Positions 8,507-18,947 of a DNA stretch of 64,000 bases are shown here, one piece after another; positions within the stretch are counted from its first letter, which is position 1, and the number at the start of each line of letters is the position of its first letter. The notes below the pieces were generated by a model. It searched no databases. It was not told the DNA's origin and saw nothing but the letters and a program-made list of their open reading frames with translations. This stretch comes from Siculibacillus lacustris (GTDB lineage Bacteria > Pseudomonadota > Alphaproteobacteria > Rhizobiales > Ancalomicrobiaceae), in NCBI RefSeq assembly GCF_004328075.1, contig NZ_SJFN01000010.1:124001-188000 (forward strand), written 5' to 3'. Both the position numbers and the translations under genes were made by a program.

Positions 8507-9669
8507 GACCGCACCTCGACGACACCGACGCCGGCCGCCGGCGAACAGGCGAAGACCGTCGGATCGAGCCCGGTCGCCGCCCGGTAGGACGCCGCCACCG
8601 TGGCCATGAATTCGCCGACCGCCGCCGTCTCGACCAGACTGACCGTGCAGCCGCCGAAGCCGCCGCCGGTCATCCGCGAGCCGAGCACTCCCGGCAGCTT
8701 CTGGGCGATGTCGACCAGCACGTCGACCTCCGCGCAACTGATCTCGTAGTCGTCGCGCATCGAGGCGTAGGAGGCGTTCATCAGCGTCCCGAAGGTGACG
8801 AGGTCGCCGACCTCGAGGGCTTCCGCGGCGGCCACCACCCGTTCGTTCTCGGTGACGATGTGGCGGCAGCGGCGATGGGTGACCTCGTCGAGGAGATGGG
8901 CATGATCCTCGAGCTCGGTCGGGCCGACGTCGCGCAGCGCTCGGATCGGTCCGAGCGCATCCTGGAGCCGGGCCACGCCTTCTTCGCAGGAGCGCCGCCG
9001 GGCGTTGTAGTCGCCGCCGCCGGCCAGTTGGTGGTGGACCATCGAATTGACCACGACGATCTTGGCGCGCGGATCGATCGGCACCGCGCGCGCCTCGAGG
9101 CTGCGGCAGTCGATCATCAGCGCGTGGTCGGCGACGCCGCGGCAGGAGATGAACTGGTCCATGATGCCGCAGCGCATGCCGACGAACTCGTTCTCGGCAC
9201 GCTGGCAGGTCAGCGCCAGGGCGGTGAGGTCGATCGCCACGCCGGCGGCGGCGAGCAGGGCATGGCCGACCGACACCTCCAGCGCCGCCGAAGAACTCAG
9301 CCCCGAGCCCATCGGCACGGTGGTGGTCAGCGTCAGGTCGACGCCGGTCAGCCGATGGCCGGCCCGCTCCAGCATCACGGCGACGCCGCGGACGTAGTCG
9401 CTCCAGTCCTCGACCGGAGTCGGGGTCGGATCGTCGAGATCGAAGGTGCGGGTCTCGTCGCGGGCCCGCGAATGGACCCGGAGGATCCGGTCGCTGCGCG
9501 GCGCCGCCGCCGCATAGGTCGCGAAGTCGAGCGCCGCCGGCATCACGAAGCCGTCGTTGTAGTCGGTGTGCTCGCCGATCAGGTTGACCCGCCCCGGCGC
9601 CCGATGGATCTGCGGCCGGCGTCCATACCGCCCCACGAAATCGCGGACGAGAAGGTCGAGATCGGGCAT
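8503..9669 (-). CDS. galK: Galactokinase
   Basis: A 388-residue GHMP kinase that phosphorylates galactose with ATP. The galactokinase signature [19 protein letters not shown] is near residue 25. The ATP-binding glycine-rich [15 protein letters not shown] lies near residue 120, and the third motif [16 protein letters not shown] is near the C-terminus. It is preceded by an AAGGACG ribosome binding site and overlaps galT. It sits directly downstream of the ChvE-GguAB transporter genes on the same strand but behind a hairpin, which links galactose uptake with its first metabolic step. Confidence 0.97.
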   Translation of the reverse strand: MPDLDLLVRDFVGRYGRRPQIHRAPGRVNLIGEHTDYNDGFVMPAALDFATYAAAAPRSDRILRVHSRARDETRTFDLDDPTPTPVEDWSDYVRGVAVMLERAGHRLTGVDLTLTTTVPMGSGLSSSAALEVSVGHALLAAAGVAIDLTALALTCQRAENEFVGMRCGIMDQFISCRGVADHALMIDCRSLEARAVPIDPRAKIVVVNSMVHHQLAGGGDYNARRRSCEEGVARLQDALGPIRALRDVGPTELEDHAHLLDEVTHRRCRHIVTENERVVAAAEALEVGDLVTFGTLMNASYASMRDDYEISCAEVDVLVDIAQKLPGVLGSRMTGGGFGGCTVSLVETAAVGEFMATVAASYRAATGLDPTVFACSPAAGVGVVEVRS

Positions 9670-9747
9670 CGTCGGGACGTCCTTGCTGATCGCGCCGGCC
9701 AGGGCCGACCGGGGCTGGAGAGAGAGGAATGGCGAAAGGAAGGTTCC

Positions 9748-9770
9748 CCCCCGGGCTTCTTTCCCGGGGG
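9748..9770 (-). terminator. Hairpin between gguB and galK
   Basis: CCCCCGGG (9748-9755) and CCCGGGGG (9763-9770) form a perfect 8-bp stem with a 7-base pyrimidine-rich loop, 11 bases past the end of the gguB reading frame. On the leftward transcript it is followed by a mixed pyrimidine tract rather than a clean T-run. It probably separates the transporter operon from galKT at least in part. Confidence 0.5.
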
Positions 9771-9780
9771 TTGGGTGTTT

Positions 9781-10820
9781 TCAGCGTTTGACCTTGTTGT
9801 AGACGTCGAAGAAGACGGCTGCGAGGAGGACGGAGCCTTTGATGACCTGCTGCCAGTCGATGCCGATGCCGAGGATCGACATGCCGTTGTTCATCACGCC
9901 CATGATGAAGGCGCCGATCACCGCGCCGGTGACCTTGCCGACGCCGCCGGTGGCGGAGGCCCCGCCGATGAAGCAGGCGGCGATCACGTCGAGCTAGATC
10001 CGCCGGCCGATGGTCATCTTCTGGGTCACGAAGGCATAGAGCACGATCAGCAGGAACATGATGATCAGCACGTTGGGCAGGCCCTTGTAGGAGGCGAGCA
10101 GCCAGCCGAGCCCGACCATCGCCACGAACAGCGCGGCGATCTTGCCGACGAAGAACGGCATCGGCTCGACCTCGACGCCGTAGTGGAGCCGCTTGACCCG
10201 GTCGCGGATCGACACCACCGCCAGGATCGTCGGCACCGCCACGGTCAGGATCACCGTCAGCACATGGACCCCGGGGACGGCGAACAGGTCGGGGATGAAG
10301 CCCGACGACAGGCGCTGGAAGGCCACCGGGAAGGGCCCCACCGACTGGCCGGCCAACAGCGCCAGACACAGGCCGCGGAACACCAGCATGCCGGCCAGCG
10401 TGACGATGAACGCCGGGATCCGGAAGTAGGCGACGAACCACCCCTGGGCGGCGCCGATCGCCCCGCCGACGATCAGGCTGATCACCGTGGTGGTGACGAA
10501 GTCGACGCCGTAGTCGACCATCAGGATCGCCGCCAGCGCGCCGATGAAGCCGACCACCGAACCGACCGACAGGTCGATGTGGCCGGCGACGATCACCAGC
10601 AGCATGCCCAGCGCCATGATCACGATGTAGCTGTTCTGCAGCACCAGATTGGTCAGGTTGAGCGGCAACAGCAGCGTGCCGTTGGTCATGTACTGGAAGA
10701 ACACCATGATCGCGATCAACGACAGCAACATGCCGTAGTCGCGCAGGTTGCGCCCGGCGAAGCCGAGCACGGAGGGCGCCTTGGGCCGCTCGGGGGCCGG
10801 GGTTTCCAGGGTTTCGCTGC

Positions 10821-10824
<4 letters not shown>
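9781..10824 (-). pseudogene. gguB: gguB sugar ABC permease, broken by an internal deletion and stop
   Basis: The frame encodes a GguB/XylH-type permease of the ChvE system. It runs intact for 276 codons from the ATG at 10824 (overlapping gguA by four bases) to ...TIGRRI, then hits TAG at 9994-9996. The same frame continues with [20 protein letters not shown] to the normal end at 9781. In intact relatives, including both permeases at 28003-30014, about 55 residues lie between these two stretches, starting with YAxGGN. Here they are missing, and the stop is formed at the junction. The lost part includes the cytoplasmic coupling loop, so readthrough would not rescue function. A sequencing or assembly error is the main alternative. 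Confidence 0.85.
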
Positions 10825-12368
<1,544 letters not shown>

Positions 12369-12442
12369 CTTGGGGCCCCTGGGGCAGAGGAGGACGGGCG
12401 GAGGCGGACGGGACCGGCGGCCCGGCGGGTCCGGTCGGTCGG

Positions 12443-12465
12443 CACCGCCCGCACCGCGGGCGGTG
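12443..12465 (-). promoter_or_regulatory. Intercistronic hairpin between chvE and gguA
   Basis: CACCGCCCGC (12443-12452) and GCGGGCGGTG (12456-12465) form a perfect 10-bp stem with a 3-base loop. No T-run follows. It lies within the spacer before gguA and may act as an attenuator or exonuclease barrier. Confidence 0.5.
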
Positions 12466-12623
12466 GAGAAGCGGCAGGCCCGGTCGGGTCGCCCACCCGG
12501 GCGATCCCGGGGCGGCGCGGCGTCGGATCGCGGCGCGCACCGGGCGGAACGCCGCGCGGGCTGCCGCTCGCGACCGTCCGCCGGGTCACGGCCGGCGAGC
12601 CGGGTCGGCCGGCGGACGACGGG

Positions 12624-12657
12624 GTCCCCCGCGCCGGCCGCAGCCGACCCGGGGGAC
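12624..12657 (-). promoter_or_regulatory. Hairpin just after chvE
   Basis: GTCCCCCG (12624-12631) pairs with CGGGGGAC (12650-12657), 22 bases downstream of the chvE stop. The 18-base loop is GC-rich and may fold further. Its position right after a binding-protein gene matches the hairpins at 4253-4326 and 26261-26286. Confidence 0.5.
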
Positions 12658-12678
12658 GAGGGACGAGGTCGAGCCCGA

Positions 12679-13746
12679 TCAGTGGATCTGGCTCTCCTTG
12701 TAGTAGCCGCTGTCGATCAGGATCGCCTTCCAGTTCGACTTGTCGACGCTGACCGGCTTCAGGAGGTAGGACGGAACCACCTTCTTGCCGTTGTCGTAGG
12801 TCTTGGTGTCGTTGATCGGCGGCTGGCTGCCGGTCAGCAGCGCGTCGACCATGCCGACCGTGACCTTGGCCAGTTCACGGGTGTCCTTGAACACCGTCGA
12901 GCGCTGCTCGCCGGCGAGGATCGACTTGACCGACTGGACTTCCGCGTCCTGACCGGTGACCACCGGCATCGGCAGGTCCTTGCCGCCGTAGCCGACGCCC
13001 TTCAGCGACGAGATGATGCCGATCGACAGGCCGTCGTAGGGCGACAGCACCGCGTCGACCCGCTTGCCCTTGCCGGAGTAGAAGGCCGACAGGAGGTTGT
13101 CCATGCGGGCCTGGGCCACCGCGCCGTCCCAGCGCAGGGTCGAGACCTTGTCCATGCCGGTCTGGCCGGAGCCGATCACCAGCTTCTTGGAGTCGATGTA
13201 GGGCTGCAGCACCGACATGGCGCCGTTGTAGAAGAAGAAGGCGTTGTTGTCGTCGGGCGAGCCGCCGAACAGTTCGATGTTGAACGGACCCTTGCCGGCC
13301 TTCAGATCGAGCGCGCTCTCGATGTAGGAGGCCTGGATCACCCCGACCTGGAAGTTGTCGAAGGTCGCATAGTAGTCGACGTCGGCCGAGCCGCGGATCA
13401 GCCGGTCGTAGGCGATGATCTTGACGTTCTTCTCGTGCGCCTTGTGCAGCACGTCGGTCAGCGTGGTGCCGTCGATCGCCGCGATCACCAGGACGTTGAC
13501 GCCCTTGGTCACCATGTTCTCGATCTGCGCCAGCTGGTTGGGGATGTCGTCGTCGGCGTACTGGAGATCGGCCTTGTAGCCCTTCTCCTCCAGATACTTC
13601 ACCATGTTCGCCCCGTCCGCGATCCACCGCGCCGAAGACTTCGTCGGCATCGATACCCCGATCGAACCCTTCTCCGCGGCAGAGGCCGAACCGAGCGTCA
13701 TCAGACCCAGCGCCAACGCCGCCACGGCCGTCTTGAGAAACCTCAT
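12679..13746 (-). CDS. chvE: ChvE-type multiple monosaccharide-binding protein
   Basis: A 355-residue periplasmic protein with a signal peptide ([20 protein letters not shown], cleavage after ASA). Long stretches match what I recall of Agrobacterium Chv[80 protein letters not shown] and [22 protein letters not shown]. ChvE binds galactose, glucose, arabinose and related sugars. It feeds GguAB and in Agrobacterium also chemotaxis and VirA sensing. The start at 13746 coincides with the signal peptide and has GGGAGAAGACGAGG before it. A gbpR-like regulator gene is divergent, as in Agrobacterium. Confidence 0.95.
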   Translation of the reverse strand: MRFLKTAVAALALGLMTLGSASAAEKGSIGVSMPTKSSARWIADGANMVKYLEEKGYKADLQYADDDIPNQLAQIENMVTKGVNVLVIAAIDGTTLTDVLHKAHEKNVKIIAYDRLIRGSADVDYYATFDNFQVGVIQASYIESALDLKAGKGPFNIELFGGSPDDNNAFFFYNGAMSVLQPYIDSKKLVIGSGQTGMDKVSTLRWDGAVAQARMDNLLSAFYSGKGKRVDAVLSPYDGLSIGIISSLKGVGYGGKDLPMPVVTGQDAEVQSVKSILAGEQRSTVFKDTRELAKVTVGMVDALLTGSQPPINDTKTYDNGKKVVPSYLLKPVSVDKSNWKAILIDSGYYKESQIH

Positions 13747-14339
13747 CCTCGTCTTCTCCCCTGATCGTTGCCGGACCGCCGGCGACACCGGCCGTCCCCC
13801 ATGGCGCCGGAGGTCGTGCGCCCCCGAACCCTTGCCACGGTCGACCGATCGCCGAGCCACAGCCGACGCCCGATCGCAGCCCGCAACTTCCGTCCGACCC
13901 GACGGGCTGTCAAATGACGAGTTGACGGATATCCATATCGTTTGGAGTATACCTTCAAGATTCTGCCACGGCGCCGAATGGCCCGACGAAGCGGCGGCGA
14001 TCGTCGCCGGACCCCGTCGCGGGGGCCTCGGGACGAGACCCGGGAGGGGGGATAAATGGCGTTCGATCAGCGACTTGTACTGAAATTTCGATTGCTTTGC
14101 GGCGCCTTGCGTATGTTTCCGGGCGGTCGCCGGAGCGGGGCAGCCCTGCTCGAACGCGTGGCAGGATCTTCCAGGGTGCGACGAGTTTGCCCTACTAAGG
14201 TCGCAAACGCACATCGGAGCGCCGTCCGCTCGACCTTGCGAGATCTCTCTTTCGGTATGCCGGAGGCCGTGCGCTCCACGCCCGACGGGCGGATCGTCCG
14301 CCACCGCAGCCCGGTGCGCAAGCCCGAGGAGGGGCGGTC
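13747..14339. other. Divergent chvE/gbpR control region
   Basis: This is a 593-base spacer between divergent genes, with no credible coding sequence. Base composition drops sharply in AT content around 13905-13975 and 14060-14110, as expected of promoters. A small dyad, GATAT-CC-ATATC, lies at 13928-13939, and a longer one at 14186-14207. I cannot fix the start sites: candidate hexamers such as TTGACG at 13922 lack a well-spaced -10. Confidence 0.5.
14186..14207. promoter_or_regulatory. Inverted repeat upstream of gbpR (candidate LysR-type operator)
   Basis: TTTGC (14186-14190) and GCAAA (14203-14207) form an inverted repeat across 12 bases, flanked by further matching TGCG/CGCA bases. It lies about 130 bases before the gbpR start in the divergent region. 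LysR-type proteins usually bind such interrupted dyads (T-N11-A core), so autoregulation by GbpR is possible but unproven. Confidence 0.35.
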
Positions 14340-15320
14340 GTGAGCTTCGACGAGACCGCGCTCGACCACGGCCGGGGGCCGCGCGGCGGCGCCTTCGACC
14401 ATCCGATCACCACGCGGCTGAAGCTGCGCCATCTCCACCTGCTGGTGGCCCTCGACGACCACCGCAAGCTCAACCGGGCGGCGACCGAATTGCGCCTGTC
14501 GCAGCCGGCGGCCTCCAAGATGCTCGCCGAGATCGAGAAGATCGTCGGGGTGTCGCTGTTCGACCGCCTGCCGCGCGGCATCGAGCCGACCTGGTACGGC
14601 GAAGCCTTGATCCGGCGGACCCGCACGGTGCTGTCGGAGCTCGGCCAGGCCGGCGAGGAGATCGCCGCGCTGCGCTCGGGCACCGGTGGTTCGGCGTCGA
14701 TCGGCGCGGTGATGGCGCCGGCGGTGGAGATGCTGACCGCGGCGGTGACGGCGGCGCGGGCGCGTCTCAAGGGCCTGCAGGTGACCATCGACGTCGAGAC
14801 CAGCGACGTGCTGGTCGGACGGCTCCTCGCCTCCAAGCTCGACTTCGTGATCTCGCGGATTCCCGCCGGCTTCGACCCCGAGCCCTTCGACTACGAGGAG
14901 ATCGGCGCGGAGACGCTGTGCATGATGGTGCGGCGCGACCATCCGCTGGCCGAGCTGGCGAGCGTGCGGCCGAGCGACCTCGCCGACCGCGAATGGTTGA
15001 TGCAGCCGCGCGGCTCGCTGATCCGGCGCAGCGTCGAGACGATGTTGCTGCGTCACGGTCTGCCGGCGCCGAGCCGGGTGGTGGCTTCCGCCTCGATCCT
15101 GATGACCCTGGTGATGACCGGCCGGACCGACGCCATCGCGCCGCTGCCGGTGCCGGTCGCCGAGATCTTCCTCAAGACCGGCGACTACCGCACCCTGACG
15201 CTCGCCGAGCCGATCGCCATCGCCCCCTACGGCCTGCTCAGGGTCAAGGGGCGGCCGCTGTCGCCGGCGGCGCGGATCCTGTTCGATCTGGTGCGCGAGC
15301 AGATCACGGGACCGGCGTGA
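14340..15320 (+). CDS. gbpR: LysR-type regulator, GbpR-like
   Basis: The 326-residue protein has an N-terminal winged helix-turn-helix of LysR type ([36 protein letters not shown], about residues 30-65), followed by an effector-binding domain. It is divergent from chvE, the arrangement known for gbpR in Agrobacterium. There GbpR activates chvE in response to galactose or arabinose. The start is GTG, preceded by GAGGAGGGG. The last 17 bases overlap the 3' end of the convergent araC gene. The GbpR assignment rests on context and general similarity. Confidence 0.85.
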   Translation: MSFDETALDHGRGPRGGAFDHPITTRLKLRHLHLLVALDDHRKLNRAATELRLSQPAASKMLAEIEKIVGVSLFDRLPRGIEPTWYGEALIRRTRTVLSELGQAGEEIAALRSGTGGSASIGAVMAPAVEMLTAAVTAARARLKGLQVTIDVETSDVLVGRLLASKLDFVISRIPAGFDPEPFDYEEIGAETLCMMVRRDHPLAELASVRPSDLADREWLMQPRGSLIRRSVETMLLRHGLPAPSRVVASASILMTLVMTGRTDAIAPLPVPVAEIFLKTGDYRTLTLAEPIAIAPYGLLRVKGRPLSPAARILFDLVREQITGPA

Positions 15321-16320
15321 GGACGCGGCGCTCCTCGAAGGGCACCGGCGGGCGGCCGTGATGGGTGCGGAAGGCGCGGGGGCTCCGGCCGGTGTAGCGG
15401 CGGAAGACGCGCGAGAAATAGAGCGGATCCTCGAAGCCGACCTGGGCGGCGATCTGTTTGATCGGGCTCGGCGAGACCAGGAGCAGCTGGCAGGCGAACT
15501 GGATCAGCTGTTCCTCGCGCCATTTGAGGATCGAACGGCCGAGGGTGGCGCTGAACAGATGGGCGAGCCGCGACGGCGACAGACACACCGCCTGGGCGAT
15601 CTCGGCGACGGTCAGCGGCCGGTGCAGGTTGTCGGTCATGAACTTGCAGGCCATCAACAGGCGCTCGTCGAAGCGGTTGGTGGCGACGGTGGCGCGATCG
15701 CTCTTGGCGCAGAGCAGGATGATGCGCTCCAGGATGTTCATCGCCAGTTCCATCGACAACAGGTCGGTGTTGGCCGACCAGCCGGCGACCTCGGCGAACA
15801 GGCCATCGAGCACCGGCAGCAGATCGCCGTCGCGGCGGCGCTGGACATAGAGCCCGCCCTGGGCCTCGCGCCACGACAACCAGGTCGACCAGGAGGCGCG
15901 CGGCTGGAAGTAGATCCAGCGATGCCACCATTCGCCGGCGCCGGGGTCGCGGCCGTAGTCGTGGATCGCCCCGGGCGGGAACAGCACCAGATCGCCGGCC
16001 TCGACGCGGAACCGGCCACGGCCGTCGTGGATGGTGCCGACGCCCTTGATGGTCAGGTTGATGATCCAGCCGTGCATCCCGTCGGGGCGGGAGATGCCGA
16101 AGTCGAGGGGTCCGTCGCGCTCGATCGGGGTGATGCCGGCGACCAGCCGGGTCTCGAAGTGGAAGCCGGGAAACAGCGGCGCCACCTCGGGATCGGGCGA
16201 GCGCTCGGTGCCCGCCTGGAGCAGCGAGAGGCGGCGAATGATGCTCTCGACCTGGATCGGTGTCGAGCTCGAGACGGCAGAATCATCCATGTAAAAAGCC
16301 GGATCGCCCCTTTGGGTCAT
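15304..16320 (-). CDS. araC: Arabinose operon regulator AraC
   Basis: The 338-residue protein resembles E. coli AraC itself along its whole length, not only the HTH. The N-terminal cupin half has LVAGITPIERDGPLDFGISRPDGMHG, FPPGAIHDYGRD and EWWHRWIYFQPRASW. These keep residues equivalent to Thr24, Arg38, Tyr82, His93 and Trp95, which contact arabinose in E. coli AraC. The C-terminal half has two helix-turn-helix motifs (LTVAEIAQAVCLSPSRLAHLF and IKQIAAQVGFEDPLYFSRVFRRYTG). It is divergent from araBDA. The start is uncertain: ATG at 16320 or ATG at 16290, and the araI-like operator overlaps both. This implies autoregulation. Confidence 0.93.
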   Translation of the reverse strand: MTQRGDPAFYMDDSAVSSSTPIQVESIIRRLSLLQAGTERSPDPEVAPLFPGFHFETRLVAGITPIERDGPLDFGISRPDGMHGWIINLTIKGVGTIHDGRGRFRVEAGDLVLFPPGAIHDYGRDPGAGEWWHRWIYFQPRASWSTWLSWREAQGGLYVQRRRDGDLLPVLDGLFAEVAGWSANTDLLSMELAMNILERIILLCAKSDRATVATNRFDERLLMACKFMTDNLHRPLTVAEIAQAVCLSPSRLAHLFSATLGRSILKWREEQLIQFACQLLLVSPSPIKQIAAQVGFEDPLYFSRVFRRYTGRSPRAFRTHHGRPPVPFEERRVLTPVP

Positions 16321-16339
16321 CGCCCGGAGCGACTATAGT
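16275..16339 (+). promoter_or_regulatory. araI-like AraC operator and araB promoter
   Basis: Two tandem half-sites are visible. The first is CGGC-N7-TCCATG (16275-16291); the second begins AAGC (16296) and continues CGGATCG. They start 21 bases apart. A -10-like TATAGT lies at 16334-16339, 38 bases after the second half-site start. From memory, E. coli araI1-I2 has TAGC-N7-TCCATA, a 21-base repeat, TAGCGGATC for I2 and a -10 about 37 bases on. The same pattern recurs at 24558-24622. The octamer ACTATAGT around the -10 is self-complementary, so it may also serve the leftward araC promoter, with TTGTTC 17 bases upstream on that strand. Confidence 0.75.
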
Positions 16340-16483
16340 CCGCGCCGGCTATGTGAACAATAACAGCAATTTAAAAAATTTCAGCGCTGACCTGGGGAGC
16401 GGACGAGACCGCTCCGCATGCGGCGTCACGACGAAGAGCCGGGGAGATGAGCACAGCTTCCGCCGGCCGGGAGGATCCGCATC

Positions 16484-18121
16484 ATGGCTCACGCTTCAGA
16501 TGCCCATGTCATCGGGCTCGATTTCGGTTCCGACAGCGTCCGCGCGGTCCTGTTCCGGGCCGACGACGGCGGCGAAGTCGCCCGCTCGGTGATCGCCTAT
16601 CCCCGCTGGGGGCGGGGCGACTATTGCGACGCCGGCCGACAGCAGTTCCGTCAGCACCCGCTCGATCACGCCGAATCGATGCGCGAAGCGGTGCGCGGGC
16701 TGGTGGCGGCGGCCCCGGCCGCGGCCGCGAAGGTGGTCGGCATCGGCGTCGACACCACCGGCTCGTCGCCGCTGCCGCTCGGCGCCGACGGTCTGCCGCT
16801 CGCCTACGACCCGGCCTTCCGCGACGATCCCGATGCGCTCTGCGTGCTGTGGAAGGATCATACCGCGCTGATCGAGGCCGAAGAGATCAACCGTCTGTGC
16901 CATTCCGGCGCGATCACCGACTACACCCGCTACGTCGGCGGCATCTATTCCTCGGAATGGTTCTGGGCGAAGATTCTCCACATCCATCGTTCGAGCCCCA
17001 AGGTGGCGGCGGCGGTGGTCTCCTGGGTGGAGATGTGCGACTGGATTCCGGCGCTGCTGTGCGGCGTGCGCGACCCGGCGAAGATCGTCCGCGGCCGCTG
17101 CGCCGCCGGGCACAAGGCGCTGTGGCACCCCGAATGGGGTGGTCTGCCGGGCCGCGAATTCTACGAGAAGCTCGATCCGCTGCTGACCAAGCTGCCCTAT
17201 CCGCTCTACGAAGGGCCGGTGGCCGCCGATCAGCCGGCGGGCAAACTGTCGCCGGAATGGGCCGAGACCTTCGGTCTGCCGGCGGGAATCGTGGTGGCGG
17301 TCGGGGCCTTCGACTGCCACATGGGCGCGGTCGGCGCCGGCCTCGAGCCCTATGAACTCGCCCGCGTGATGGGCACCTCGACCTGCGACATCCTGATCGC
17401 CCCGCCGGCCGACGTCGGCTCGACCCTGGTCGCCGGCATCTGCGGCCAGGTGCCGGACAGCGTGCTGCCGGGTTACATCGGCTTCGAGGCGGGACAATCG
17501 TCGTTCGGCGACGTCTTCGCCTGGTTCAAGCAGTTGCTGACCTGGGGCGATGCCGGGTCGGAGCGCAGCGCCGGTCTCCTCAAGGCGCTGGGCGAAGCGG
17601 CGGCGGCTCTGCCGCCGGGGGCCGGTGGCGAGATCGCGCTGGACTGGTTCAACGGACGGCGCACCCCCGACGCCGATCAGCGGCTGAAGGCGGCGATCGC
17701 CGGCCTGCATCTCGGCTCGACGGCGCCGGCGATCTACCGGGCGCTGATCGAGGCGACGGCCTATGGCACGCGGGCGATCGTCGATCGCTTCGTCGAGGAA
17801 GGCATCCCGGTGACGCGGATCGTCGCGCTCGGCGGGATCCCGCAGAAGTCGCCGCTGACCGTCCAGATCTGCGCCGACGTGCTCGATCGGCCGATCGGCG
17901 TGGTCGCCTCGGAGGAGTGCTGTGCGCTCGGCGCGGCGGTGTTCGCGGCGACGGTTTCCGGCTGCCATCAGTCGGCGGAAGCCGCCAAGCAGGCGATGAA
18001 GAGCGGCATCCTCACCGAATATACCCCCGATCCGGCCGCCGCGGCGGCCTATCGGGAGCTCTACGCCCGGCGTGGACGGCTCGCCGCCTACGCCGAAGCC
18101 GACGCCCACCCGGTGTCGTGA
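16484..18121 (+). CDS. araB: Ribulokinase AraB
   Basis: A 545-residue FGGY-family kinase that phosphorylates L-ribulose to L-ribulose 5-phosphate. It has the N-terminal phosphate-binding segment IGLDFGSDSVRAVLF (about residues 9-23). It also has the ribulokinase-type GVDTTGSSPLPLG near residue 90, a long insert around LWKDHTA, and the C-terminal ATP-binding VALGGIPQKSPL and AALGAAVFA segments. Length and motifs fit AraB rather than xylulokinase. The ATG is preceded by GGGAGGATCC. It is the first gene of araB-araD-araA, behind the araI-like operator. Confidence 0.95.
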   Translation: MAHASDAHVIGLDFGSDSVRAVLFRADDGGEVARSVIAYPRWGRGDYCDAGRQQFRQHPLDHAESMREAVRGLVAAAPAAAAKVVGIGVDTTGSSPLPLGADGLPLAYDPAFRDDPDALCVLWKDHTALIEAEEINRLCHSGAITDYTRYVGGIYSSEWFWAKILHIHRSSPKVAAAVVSWVEMCDWIPALLCGVRDPAKIVRGRCAAGHKALWHPEWGGLPGREFYEKLDPLLTKLPYPLYEGPVAADQPAGKLSPEWAETFGLPAGIVVAVGAFDCHMGAVGAGLEPYELARVMGTSTCDILIAPPADVGSTLVAGICGQVPDSVLPGYIGFEAGQSSFGDVFAWFKQLLTWGDAGSERSAGLLKALGEAAAALPPGAGGEIALDWFNGRRTPDADQRLKAAIAGLHLGSTAPAIYRALIEATAYGTRAIVDRFVEEGIPVTRIVALGGIPQKSPLTVQICADVLDRPIGVVASEECCALGAAVFAATVSGCHQSAEAAKQAMKSGILTEYTPDPAAAAAYRELYARRGRLAAYAEADAHPVS

Positions 18122-18152
18122 CGCATCTCGGGACGCGCCGATCCCCGGCCGC

Positions 18153-18172
18153 CGTCGCCCGCAAGGGCGGCG
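18153..18172 (+). promoter_or_regulatory. GNRA-capped hairpin between araB and araD
   Basis: CGTCGCCC (18153-18160) and GGGCGGCG (18165-18172) form an 8-bp stem with one T-G pair, capped by the stable tetraloop GCAA. It sits in the araB-araD spacer, about 40 bases before the araD start. A role in mRNA processing or stability is likely. Confidence 0.4.
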
Positions 18173-18212
18173 CGTGGGCGGATCGATCCGAAAAACCCGG
18201 AAAGGGGACACG

Positions 18213-18911
18213 ATGAAGTTGAAGACCCTGCGCGACGCCGTCTGTGAAGCCAATCTCGAGCTCGAGCGGCGGCGCATCGTGGTCCATACCTGGGGCAACG
18301 TGTCGGCGATCGATCGCGAACGTGGGCTGGTGGTGATCAAGCCCTCGGGCGTCTCCTACGACCGGCTGACCCCCGACAAGATGGTGGTGGTCGATCTCGA
18401 GGGCACGGTGGTCGAGGGTGATCTCAACCCGTCGACCGACACCCGCACCCATCTGGTGCTCTACCGGGCGTTCCCGGCGATCGGCGGCGTCGCCCATACC
18501 CATTCCGGCCATGCGGTCGCCTGGGCGCAGGCGCGGCGCGAGATTCCCTGCTTCGGCACCACCCATGCCGACTACTGCCATGGGCCGGTGCCGCTGACCG
18601 CGCCGCTGAGCGCGGCCGAAGTGGCCTCGGACTACGAGGCGGAGACCGGACTGGCGATCGTGCGGCGCTTCGGCAACGAAGATCCGCTGGCCCGGCCGAT
18701 GGTGCTGGTGGCCGGCCACGGGCCCTTCACCTGGGGCAAGTCGGCGGCCGACGCGGTGCTCAACGCGGTGTTCCTGGAAGAGATCGCCCGGATCGCCAGC
18801 GCGACCATCGCCATCGATCCGGCGGCGCAGCCGGTCGAGGACCACGTGCTCGAATATCACTATCAACGCAAACACGGTCCCGGGGCCTGGTACGGCCAGA
18901 AGACGTCCTGA
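18213..18911 (+). CDS. araD: L-ribulose-5-phosphate 4-epimerase AraD
   Basis: A 232-residue class II aldolase-family enzyme converting L-ribulose 5-phosphate to D-xylulose 5-phosphate. E. coli AraD has 231 residues. The zinc-binding histidines are in VAHTHSGHAVAWAQ (near residue 95) and in VAGHGPFTWG (near 170). The N-terminal HTWGNVSAIDRE and KPSGVSYDRLTPD are family hallmarks. I chose the ATG at 18213 because the open frame before it is not conserved-looking and AAAGGGG precedes this ATG. Confidence 0.96.
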   Translation: MKLKTLRDAVCEANLELERRRIVVHTWGNVSAIDRERGLVVIKPSGVSYDRLTPDKMVVVDLEGTVVEGDLNPSTDTRTHLVLYRAFPAIGGVAHTHSGHAVAWAQARREIPCFGTTHADYCHGPVPLTAPLSAAEVASDYEAETGLAIVRRFGNEDPLARPMVLVAGHGPFTWGKSAADAVLNAVFLEEIARIASATIAIDPAAQPVEDHVLEYHYQRKHGPGAWYGQKTS

Positions 18912-18947
18912 AGACGGGAACCAGAGCCAAGACGGAGGAAGCGCGAC

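Larger units (their letters stand above)
12369..12678 (-). other. chvE-gguA intercistronic region
   Basis: This 310-base spacer holds no convincing gene. It is extremely GC-rich and contains two strong dyads, annotated separately. It probably belongs to the transcribed operon, with the hairpins setting the ratio of binding protein to membrane components. Confidence 0.5.

Noticed and set aside
13928-13939. GATATCCATATC as a third AraC half-site, because it contains TCCATA
   Set aside because: There is no TAGC-like element seven bases before it and no second half-site 21 bases on.
13922-13953. TTGACG and TATACC as a rightward promoter for gbpR
   Set aside because: The distance between the elements is about 20 bases and the second hexamer is poor, and it lies nearly 400 bases from the gene. 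I kept it only as part of the control region.
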